From NCBI GenBank assembly GCA_035276085.1, contig DATELY010000265.1, positions 1 through 12,262 of the forward strand: a DNA stretch of 12,262 nt, written 5' to 3'. The translations under genes and the position numbers were made by a program. Source of the DNA: DATELY01 sp035276085. GTDB lineage: Bacteria > Pseudomonadota > Gammaproteobacteria > Steroidobacterales > Steroidobacteraceae. The notes below the pieces were generated by a model, which saw nothing but the letters and a program-made list of their open reading frames with translations, was not told the origin of the DNA and ran no database searches. Within the stretch, counting starts at the first letter, position 1. Every line of letters begins with the position of its first letter. Below, in pieces: positions 7,177 through 12,262 of the stretch.

Positions 7177-9237
7177 ACTCACCTTTTTCTTCTCGACGGG
7201 AGTCTCCACCGCGCGCGACGACGTCTGCGTCGCGTCGGTGGCTGCCTTGCTTGCAGGCTCTTGCAAGAGTGCCGTGCCACCGGAAAGCATGTCCGGCAGA
7301 CGGAAGCCTGCGATCGACTTGCGCAACTGCGTGGAGAGCTCGGCGAGCTTGCCGACCGAGTTGGTCGTCGCCGCCGAGTTCTCCGCCGTTTGCGTGCTGA
7401 TCTCGCGCAGCACTTGCATGTTCTTGGCGATGTTCTGCGCCGCGGAGGCTTGCTGGCGTGAGCTCGCGGAGATGTTCTGTACCAGGCTCGCGATCTGATT
7501 CGACACTTGCTCGATTTCCTCCAGTGCAGCACCCGCGTTCTCGGCGAGCAGCGCGCCGCCCACCACGTCGGTCGTGCTCCGCTCCATCGACACGACGGCC
7601 TCGTTCGTGTCGGCCTGAATCGTCCGCACGAGCACTTCGATCTGCTTCGTCGCATTCGCCGCGCGTTCGGCGAGGCGTTGCACTTCGTCGGCGACGACTG
7701 CGAAACCGCGCCCAGCTTCGCCGGCCATCGACGCCTGGATGGAGGCGTTCAATGCCAGGATGTTGGTCTGCTCTGCGATATCGTTGATCAGCTCGACGAT
7801 GTTACCGATCTCTTGCGAGCTCTCGCCCAGCCGCTTGATGCGTTTGGACGTCTCTTGAATGGTTTCGCGGATGGCGTTCATGCCGTCGATCGTGCGCCGT
7901 ACGGCTTCACCACCCTTGTGCGCCACGTCGACCGAATGCCGCGCGACGTCGGAGGAGCGCTCGGCATTGCCCGAGACTTCTTCCGTCGATGCGGCCATTG
8001 CCGCGACGGACTCCGAGGCGAGCGCCACCTGCTTGGACTGCGCGACCGATGCGCGTGCCAGATGCGTGACGGCCGCTTGCGTCTGGCGCGCCGAGGAATC
8101 CAGCGTGACCGCGCCGCCGTTGATGGTCGTCACGAGCTCACGCAACGCCTCGATGGCGTAGTTGATCGAGTCGGCGATCGCGCCGGTGATGTCTTCCGTC
8201 ACGGTGGCCTGCACGGTGAGGTCACCGTCAGCCAGGTTCGACAGCTCATCGAGCAGCCGCAGAATGGCTTCCTGGTTGCGTTGATTCTTGTTCGCCTGCG
8301 TTTCCAGCTGCTGGCGCAGCTTCGTCGTCGCGGTCGACAGCACTGCGACGCCGGCCAGTATCAGCGCGGCGAGGACGAGCGCGCCGAGCGCGATGTAAAC
8401 CCAGCTGTTGCTGTCGCGTTCGGGATTGCCGTTCACCTGTTCCGACAAGGCCGCGTACAACTGATCGGCGCTGCGGTCGAGCGCCGCCGCCGTCGTGCGC
8501 AGCTCGGCCAACTGCGGCGCCACCGTCGTGCTGCGGCGAACGTATTCGCTCAACTGTGTGAAGAAGCTCTGCGCTTGCTGCAAGCCACCCTGAGCTTCGG
8601 CGTTCACGCGCGGCAGACCCAACCCCGCGTCGCCGCCGGCGAGGCCCAGGAGCACCTGCGACATGTATTCGAGGCTGTCGGTCAGGCGCTTCACGATGGC
8701 GCTGTGATCGCCCGCGCCGTTGGCATAGACCTGCAGGTCCTGCTCGATGCGTTGACCGGCGAGCTCGAAGCGCTCGAGCGGACGCACCAGCTGTTCGGCG
8801 GCCGCAGGTCCCGCAGCGGCTGCCACGTTGCCTACGCTTTGCATCAAGTGCGGCAGCAAAGCGTGCACATCGACGGCGGCCTTTTGCAGCGCGAGCGCTG
8901 CGTCGCGCCCATTGAGGATGGTTTGAACCTGAGTCTGCAGTGCGTCCGAAGCCGGCAAGGACTGCACCTCGCCCAGGCTCGTAACCAGGGTGTGATACTG
9001 CGCTCGCGAGCGCGTCAGCGCGTCGAATGCGGACTCTTTTCCGGCGACCGCGGCGGCGGCCTGTGCGGGCATCTTCTGCGTCACCGTCACCAGTTGGCTG
9101 AGCTTGCGCAGGTGCTCGACATCGCTGCCGGACTCCCGCCCTTTGAACACGAGCAAGACGGCGGCGGCGAGCACGCATAACAGCGCGAGGCCCGCCAGGG
9201 CCGGCACGAACTTCACGCCGTTCATCTTATCGACCAT
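7162..9237 (-). CDS. pilJ: PilJ, methyl-accepting chemotaxis-type receptor for twitching motility
   Basis: This 691-residue inner-membrane receptor is close to P. aeruginosa PilJ (682) and senses surface or pilus state to set ChpA activity. A short cytoplasmic N-terminus is followed by TM1 (about residues 9-31), a periplasmic region of about 245 residues typical of PilJ, and TM2 starting at W279 (to about 302). A HAMP-type linker comes next, then a long coiled-coil signalling domain. The hairpin tip is near residues 485-510 (IAEQTNILALNASIQASMAG, then GRGFAVVADEVQRLAER). The tip has NASIQASMAG where classical receptors have NAAIEAARAG; as I recall, this is usual for PilJ. No C-terminal CheR/CheB docking pentapeptide is seen; it ends in VSGLSA. 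The ATG at 9237 has AAGGA 6 nt upstream. It sits 70 bp after pilI and 30 bp before the chpA ATG, consistent with one transcript. Confidence 0.97.
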   Translation of the reverse strand: MVDKMNGVKFVPALAGLALLCVLAAAVLLVFKGRESGSDVEHLRKLSQLVTVTQKMPAQAAAAVAGKESAFDALTRSRAQYHTLVTSLGEVQSLPASDALQTQVQTILNGRDAALALQKAAVDVHALLPHLMQSVGNVAAAAGPAAAEQLVRPLERFELAGQRIEQDLQVYANGAGDHSAIVKRLTDSLEYMSQVLLGLAGGDAGLGLPRVNAEAQGGLQQAQSFFTQLSEYVRRSTTVAPQLAELRTTAAALDRSADQLYAALSEQVNGNPERDSNSWVYIALGALVLAALILAGVAVLSTATTKLRQQLETQANKNQRNQEAILRLLDELSNLADGDLTVQATVTEDITGAIADSINYAIEALRELVTTINGGAVTLDSSARQTQAAVTHLARASVAQSKQVALASESVAAMAASTEEVSGNAERSSDVARHSVDVAHKGGEAVRRTIDGMNAIRETIQETSKRIKRLGESSQEIGNIVELINDIAEQTNILALNASIQASMAGEAGRGFAVVADEVQRLAERAANATKQIEVLVRTIQADTNEAVVSMERSTTDVVGGALLAENAGAALEEIEQVSNQIASLVQNISASSRQQASAAQNIAKNMQVLREISTQTAENSAATTNSVGKLAELSTQLRKSIAGFRLPDMLSGGTALLQEPASKAATDATQTSSRAVETPVEKKKVSGLSA

Positions 9238-9307
9238 GTTCAGTCCTTCCGCTCGCGACCGCGACTGGCCGTAGAGCTTGAATGCAGCGCGCGATCACGC
9301 ATGTTCG

Positions 9308-9865
9308 TCACGACGCCGCCGCCTGCAGAAACTCGGGACTCTCCAGCAGCGAGCGCAAGGAGAACACCGGCCAACTTTCCGTGCTGCGCTTGAACGCACC
9401 GGCCAGGTAGCGCTCGCAACGCAGGATCGTCGGCGGCACCGTGGGCGTGAACTCCGCATCGGCGAAGCGGCGGAATCCAAGCACCTCGTCCACCAGCAGC
9501 CCTGCCGGAATCTCGCGGTGCTGAGCAACGAGCACCCGCGAGCTGCGGCCCGAGCCGGTCGAGCCGGCATTCAGAAAGGCGCGCAGATCGACGACCGGCA
9601 ACAGCGTTCCGCGCACGTTCGCGACGCCGCGAATCCAGCTGCGCGCGCCCGGCACGCGCGTGAGCATCGTGGGAAAACCAAGCACTTCGCGCGTCTCTTC
9701 GCGCGCGATCAGGAAGTTCTCCGAACCGAGCCGGAACGCCACACCCACCCATTCGCGATCGGTGCCGGCATCGCGGCCCTTGCCCGTCATCGCCACACGG
9801 GCCAGTCGTTCGAGCTCGCGCAGGAGCTCAAACGGCTGATCGCGCAGCGACTTGAGCGAATTCAT
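9308..9865 (-). CDS. pilI: PilI, CheW-like coupling protein
   Basis: This 185-residue cytoplasmic adaptor (P. aeruginosa PilI is 178) couples PilJ to ChpA. After an N-terminal helix of about 35 residues comes a CheW domain. The signature GVANVRGTLLPVVDLR spans residues 80-95, and a second conserved strand, GLLVDEVLGFRRF, lies at about 122-134. The start is ATG at 9865-9863. The only Shine-Dalgarno-like sequence is AGG 6 nt upstream, and it lies inside the heptad repeat array that fills the pilH-pilI gap. That array may therefore influence pilI translation. The gene follows pilH after 133 bp and precedes pilJ by 70 bp. Identification rests on the domain and on order within the pilGHIJ-chpA cluster. 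Confidence 0.94.
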   Translation of the reverse strand: MNSLKSLRDQPFELLRELERLARVAMTGKGRDAGTDREWVGVAFRLGSENFLIAREETREVLGFPTMLTRVPGARSWIRGVANVRGTLLPVVDLRAFLNAGSTGSGRSSRVLVAQHREIPAGLLVDEVLGFRRFADAEFTPTVPPTILRCERYLAGAFKRSTESWPVFSLRSLLESPEFLQAAAS

Positions 9866-9867
9866 GC

Positions 9868-9964
9868 GGGACCTGAGGCCTGGGGCCTGAGACCTGGGGT
9901 CAGAGGCGTGGAGGCTCGGGACGAAATCGTCTTCCCCTTAACCTCAGGTCCCGGGTCCCACGCC
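9868..9964. repeat. Heptanucleotide-phased inverted array between pilH and pilI
   Basis: The left side is a run of 7-nt units in phase: GACCTGA (9870-9876), GGCCTGG (9877-9883), GGCCTGA (9884-9890), GACCTGG (9891-9897), GGTCAGA (9898-9904), GGCGTGG (9905-9911) and more degenerate units to 9925. The right side, read on the other strand, has GGCGTGG (9964-9958), GACCCGG (9957-9951), GACCTGA (9950-9944) and GGTTAAG (9943-9937). GGGACCTGAGG at 9868-9878 pairs perfectly with CCTCAGGTCCC at 9942-9952. GACCTGA and GGCGTGG occur in both arms but in opposite order. Noncoding; it lies directly upstream of the pilI start. Confidence 0.75.
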
Positions 9965-9998
9965 CTTCGTTGCAACATGTTCACGTCCACCCGACTGA

Positions 9999-10364
9999 CT
10001 ACGCCGACAATGTCGCTTGAGCCTTGGCGATGAGCTTGTCCATCGACACCGGCTTCACGAGATAGTCGACCGCACCCTGGCGCATGCCCCAGATGCGATC
10101 AGTTTCCTGATCCTTGGAGGTGACCATGATCACCGGGATCGACTTGGTATCGGGGTCGCTCGCGAGCTTCCGGGTGGCCTGGAAGCCGTTGACGCCCGGC
10201 ATCACCACGTCCATGAAGATGAGGTCCGGCTTCATCGCTTTTGCCATGCGGATCGCTTCCGCCCCGTCGGCGGCGGCCGCGGTTTGGTAGCCGTGCCGCT
10301 CGAGTGCCTGTTTCATCACATGCACTTCGGTGGGCGAGTCATCGACGATCAGAATCAGCGGCAT
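9999..10364 (-). CDS. pilH: PilH, single-domain CheY-like response regulator
   Basis: This 121-residue receiver has the same length as P. aeruginosa PilH. It is phosphorylated by ChpA and is thought to oppose PilG by promoting pilus retraction or acting as a phosphate sink. Receiver residues are the acidic pair D8-D9, phospho-acceptor D52 in FMDVVMPG, T82 in MVTSKDQETD, and K104 in YLVKP. There is no output domain. The frame stays open to an ATG at 10439, which would add 25 residues and overlap pilG. ATG at 10364 is chosen because GGAG lies 6 nt upstream and the receiver begins immediately (MPLILIVDDS). It starts 43 bp after the pilG stop. Confidence 0.95.
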   Translation of the reverse strand: MPLILIVDDSPTEVHVMKQALERHGYQTAAAADGAEAIRMAKAMKPDLIFMDVVMPGVNGFQATRKLASDPDTKSIPVIMVTSKDQETDRIWGMRQGAVDYLVKPVSMDKLIAKAQATLSA

Positions 10365-10407
10365 ACCCGTCTCCAACGGCACAGCGCTCGCGGCTTGGCG
10401 CGTCACG

Positions 10408-10815
10408 TCAGCGCGCACCGACGTGGGTTTCGATGGCATTGAGCAACTCGTCTTTCGTGAATGGTTTCGTCAGATAGTGCTCCGAGCCCACGATGCGGCC
10501 CCGTGCGCGATCGAACAAACCGTCCTTGCTCGACAGCATGATGACCGGGATGGAGCGGAACACCTTGTTGTGCTTGATCAACGAGCAGGTCTGATAGCCA
10601 TCCAGTCGCGGCATCATGATATCGACGAACACGATGTCGGGCTGGTGGTCGGCGATCTTCGAGAGGGCGTCGAAGCCGTCCACTGCCGTGAACACCTCGC
10701 AACCCTCCTTGGACAGCAATGTCTCCGCCGTGCGGCGAATGGTCTTGCTGTCATCGATCACGAGGACTTTCAGCCCCGACAGCCGAGGCTTCTCGGCGGT
10801 TGCTAAGTTCTCCAT
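10408..10815 (-). CDS. pilG: PilG, single-domain CheY-like response regulator
   Basis: At 135 residues it has the same length as P. aeruginosa PilG. It is the output regulator of the pathway: phospho-PilG favours pilus extension and raises cAMP through the FimV-FimL-CyaB route in Pseudomonas. After a 15-residue N-terminal extension comes a receiver with acidic pair D21-D22, phospho-acceptor D65 in VDIMMPRLDGY, S95/S96 at the conserved Ser/Thr position and K117 in YLTKPF. There is no output domain. The start is ATG at 10815 with GAGG 6 nt upstream. It is the first gene of the minus-strand operon, divergent from gshB. PilG and PilH are told apart by the PilG N-terminal extension and by gene order. 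Confidence 0.95.
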   Translation of the reverse strand: MENLATAEKPRLSGLKVLVIDDSKTIRRTAETLLSKEGCEVFTAVDGFDALSKIADHQPDIVFVDIMMPRLDGYQTCSLIKHNKVFRSIPVIMLSSKDGLFDRARGRIVGSEHYLTKPFTKDELLNAIETHVGAR

Positions 10816-10893
10816 CGGCTACCTCGAAGGGCTTGCGCGTCACTGCGCGGCGAGCGCGCTAATAGTTCGTAAATCAAAGTACTTACGCGATGG

Positions 10894-10920
10894 TTGAAGG
10901 TTTTAACATATTGGTATATG
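10894..10920 (+). promoter_or_regulatory. Weak candidate promoter for gshB
   Basis: TTGAAG (10894-10899) and TATATG (10915-10920) resemble -35 and -10 boxes. The 15-bp spacer is shorter than the usual 17, so this is only a candidate. The same AT-rich patch could serve the pilG promoter on the other strand, but I find no well-spaced pair of boxes there. A transcript from here would have a leader of more than 200 nt containing the palindrome and repeat copy C. Confidence 0.2.
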
Positions 10921-10967
10921 AGCCGCCATTGGCTGCGCCTCGATAGTTTGAAGCTCATCACAGGGCT

Positions 10968-11000
10968 CGTGCGTGAGTGATGACGTGCATCACACGCACG
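10968..11000. promoter_or_regulatory. Imperfect palindrome, possible operator or hairpin upstream of gshB
   Basis: CGTGCGTG (10968-10975) is matched by CACGCACG (10993-11000). Nested inside, TGATG (10978-10982) pairs with CATCA (10988-10992), leaving a two-base bulge and a 5-nt loop. It lies between the AT-rich promoter zone and repeat copy C. It does not fit the CRP/Vfr half-site spacing (GTGA and TCAC are 9 nt apart rather than 6). A dimeric regulator site or an RNA hairpin are both possible. Confidence 0.4.
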
Positions 11001-11036
11001 CGCCGCAGTGGTTGTCCAACGTCGCGGTGCCACAGC

Positions 11037-11120
11037 GGCTTGCTGGTCTGCTGGCTTGCTGGCCAGAAGGCAAGTCGGCCACCATTGCAGCTGGCCAGCC
11101 GACCAGCGAGCCAGCAAGCG
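11037..11120. repeat. Tetranucleotide-phased inverted array, copy C (gshB leader)
   Basis: The left arm (11037-11067) and right arm (11090-11120) flank the core CTGGCCAG (11059-11066 and 11091-11098), 24 nt apart, as in copies A and B. Read toward the core, the left arm is GGCT, TGCT, GGTC, TGCT, GGCT, TGCT, GGCC. On the other strand the right arm is CGCT, TGCT, GGCT, CGCT, GGTC, GGCT, GGCC. All units keep the 4-nt phase with G second. The core is followed by AGAAGG, as in copy A. It ends 42 nt before the gshB ATG. Confidence 0.85.
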
Positions 11121-11162
11121 CGTGCACCACACGCCATCGGTCACACCGGAGCTCAACGCCAC

Positions 11163-12125
11163 ATGCCCGCAGTCCCACGCATCCTCGTGGTCATGGACCC
11201 GATCAGCAGCATCAAGCCGGCCAAGGACACCACGCTCGCCATGCTGCTCGCCGCACAGAAGCGCGGCTGGCAGCTGGTCTACGCCGAGCCCGCCGATCTG
11301 TGGCTGCGCGATGGTGTGCCATGGGGCCGCTTGCGTTCCGTGATGGTACGCAATGATCTGCAACACTGGTTTACGTTGGGTGAAGCGGAAACGGTGCAGC
11401 TAAAGGATGCATGCGACGTCATCCTGATGCGCAAGGACCCGCCGTTCGACATGGAGTACATCTACACGACGTACATCCTCGATCGGGCCGAACACGCCGG
11501 GATCCTGGTCGTGAACCGGCCGCAGGGCCTGCGCGACATGAACGAGAAGGTCTATACGGCCTGGTTCCCGCAGTGCTGCGCGCCGACGCTCATCACGCGG
11601 CGCATGCCGGACATGCAAGCGTTCCTGGAGGAATACGACACGATCGTCTGCAAGCCGTTGTACGGTATGGGCGGGCGCTCGATTTTCGTCATCCATCGTG
11701 GCGACAAGAACGCGAATGTGATTTTCGAGACGCTGACCGACTACGGTTCGCAGTTTGCGATCGTGCAGCGCTATCTGCCCGAGATCGCGACGACCGGCGA
11801 CTCGCGCGTGCTCGTCATCGACGGCGAAGCGGCGCCGTACGCGCTCGCCCGCATGCCCTCGAGCACCGACAACCGCGGTAATCTCGCGGCCGGCGCAAAG
11901 GGTGTCGGCCGCGAGCTCAACGAGCGCGATCGCTGGCTCGTGAGCCAGATCGGGCCGACGTTGCGCGAGCGTGGCATGCTGTTCGTCGGGCTCGATGTGA
12001 TCGGCGGCTATGTGACTGAAATCAATGTCACGAGTCCGACCGGCGTGCGAGAACTGGACAAGCAGTTCGGCACCGACATCGCGAGCCTGCTGATGGATGC
12101 GATTGAGAGGCGGATGGGCGGCTAG
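11163..12125 (+). CDS. gshB: Glutathione synthetase (ATP-grasp)
   Basis: This cytoplasmic enzyme joins gamma-glutamylcysteine and glycine with ATP, the second step of glutathione synthesis. It has 320 residues (E. coli GshB about 316) and aligns along its whole length. Landmarks are the N-terminal VVMDPISSIKPAKDT (about 9-23), VILMRKDPPFD (86-96), VVNRPQGLRDMNEK (116-129), the glycine-rich ATP loop KPLYGMGG (164-171), RGNLAAGAKG (238-247) and the metal-binding segment TEINVTSPTG (285-294). E. coli has D where this protein has Y in the ATP loop (LDGMGG versus LYGMGG). ATG at 11163 is chosen because homology starts there; GGAG lies 11 nt upstream, a long spacing. It is divergent from pilG, and gshB beside pilG is also seen in P. 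aeruginosa; no functional link is known. Confidence 0.97.
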   Translation: MPAVPRILVVMDPISSIKPAKDTTLAMLLAAQKRGWQLVYAEPADLWLRDGVPWGRLRSVMVRNDLQHWFTLGEAETVQLKDACDVILMRKDPPFDMEYIYTTYILDRAEHAGILVVNRPQGLRDMNEKVYTAWFPQCCAPTLITRRMPDMQAFLEEYDTIVCKPLYGMGGRSIFVIHRGDKNANVIFETLTDYGSQFAIVQRYLPEIATTGDSRVLVIDGEAAPYALARMPSSTDNRGNLAAGAKGVGRELNERDRWLVSQIGPTLRERGMLFVGLDVIGGYVTEINVTSPTGVRELDKQFGTDIASLLMDAIERRMGG

Positions 12126-12164
12126 TGTGGTGAGTTAGAAATTCGCGTACGTTCGTCAGCCCGC

Positions 12165-12237
12165 AATGGCGTGAGGGCGTCATGGCGAGATGGCGTCAAG
12201 CGCGTGATTTCTGACGCCATTACGCCGTTTCGCCATT
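12165..12237. repeat. Octanucleotide-phased inverted array downstream of gshB
   Basis: Left units in 8-nt phase are AATGGCGT (12165-12172), GAGGGCGT (12173-12180), CATGGCGA (12181-12188), GATGGCGT (12189-12196) and a degenerate fifth. The right side, read on the other strand, has AATGGCGA (12237-12230), AACGGCGT (12229-12222) and AATGGCGT (12221-12214). The innermost stem is 9 bp, ATGGCGTCA (12190-12198) with TGACGCCAT (12212-12220), with a 13-nt loop. It begins 40 nt after the gshB stop. There is no T tract, so it is not a typical intrinsic terminator, although it could still stabilise the 3' end. Confidence 0.75.
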
Positions 12238-12262
12238 TCCTCTCGCCGAATTGACGTTCACG

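Larger units (their letters stand above)
10816..11162. other. Divergent pilG-gshB intergenic region
   Basis: This 347-bp stretch has no convincing gene. The pilG-proximal part (about 10860-10925) is AT-rich compared with its surroundings and is the best place for the divergent promoters. The middle carries an imperfect palindrome (10968-11000), and the gshB-proximal part holds repeat copy C (11037-11120). The gshB frame stays open upstream to 10977, but that segment runs through the palindrome and the repeat and has no family similarity, so I treat it as untranslated. Confidence 0.7.

Noticed and set aside
3544..7461. A 1305-codon open frame on the + strand opposite chpA and the pilJ end
   Set aside because: It is antisense to a clear ChpA homologue, and its translation is rich in Arg, His, Leu and Gln with no recognisable motif. 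Long antisense frames are common opposite GC-rich genes with strong third-position bias.
7507..9180. A 557-codon open frame on the + strand opposite pilJ
   Set aside because: It mirrors the PilJ coding frame, has no motif and shows the same His/Arg/Leu-rich shadow composition.
9240..9302. A 20-codon reading frame between pilI and pilJ ending just before the pilJ ATG
   Set aside because: It has no ribosome-binding site and no recognisable peptide. Its stop close to the pilJ start is suggestive of coupling but could be chance.
10365..10439. N-terminal 25-residue extension of pilH overlapping pilG
   Set aside because: The ATG at 10364 has a good GGAG Shine-Dalgarno and gives the standard 121-residue length.
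10977..10993. A CRP/Vfr-like site (GTGA ... TCAC)
   Set aside because: The half-sites are 9 nt apart instead of 6 and the flanks do not match, so it is better described only as a palindrome.
10977..11162. N-terminal 62-residue extension of gshB
   Set aside because: It runs through the palindrome and repeat copy C, has no similarity to glutathione synthetase, and the homologous protein starts at the ATG at 11163.

Overview
The window is high-GC proteobacterial chromosome. Its protein families (glutathione synthetase plus a type IV pilus Pil-Chp chemosensory cluster) and the gshB-pilG adjacency known from Pseudomonas point to a gammaproteobacterium, perhaps of the Xanthomonadales / Nevskiales / Steroidobacter side. 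The taxon is an inference from gene content and cannot be fixed from the sequence alone.

Layout, right to left: gshB (glutathione synthetase, 11163-12125) is on the + strand. Divergent from it, across a 347-bp intergenic region, runs a minus-strand operon: pilG (10815-10408), pilH (10364-9999), pilI (9865-9308), pilJ (9237-7162), chpA (7131-829) and chpC (697-224). The left 223 bp hold a repeat hairpin and a nested inverted repeat with no recognisable gene. The right 137 bp hold another repeat array.

The operon encodes a near-complete surface-sensing pathway for twitching motility. The PilJ receptor signals through the CheW-type couplers PilI and ChpC to ChpA, a roughly 2100-residue hybrid CheA kinase with several Hpt domains, a CheA core and a terminal receiver. 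ChpA passes phosphate to the single-domain regulators PilG and PilH. The CheR-like pilK and CheB-like chpB found in the Pseudomonas aeruginosa cluster are absent from this window.

The most unusual content is intergenic. Five inverted arrays sit between or beside the genes. Each is built from short degenerate units in strict phase: three copies of a 4-nt-unit family (135-210, 733-817, 11037-11120), one 7-nt-unit array (9868-9964) and one 8-nt-unit array (12165-12237). Unit order differs between copies and between the two arms of one copy, so these do not look like simple hairpins or ordinary REP sequences. There is also a strong hairpin at the pilJ-chpA junction whose GUAA tetraloop contains the pilJ stop codon, and a nested, partly mutually exclusive inverted repeat at the left edge.
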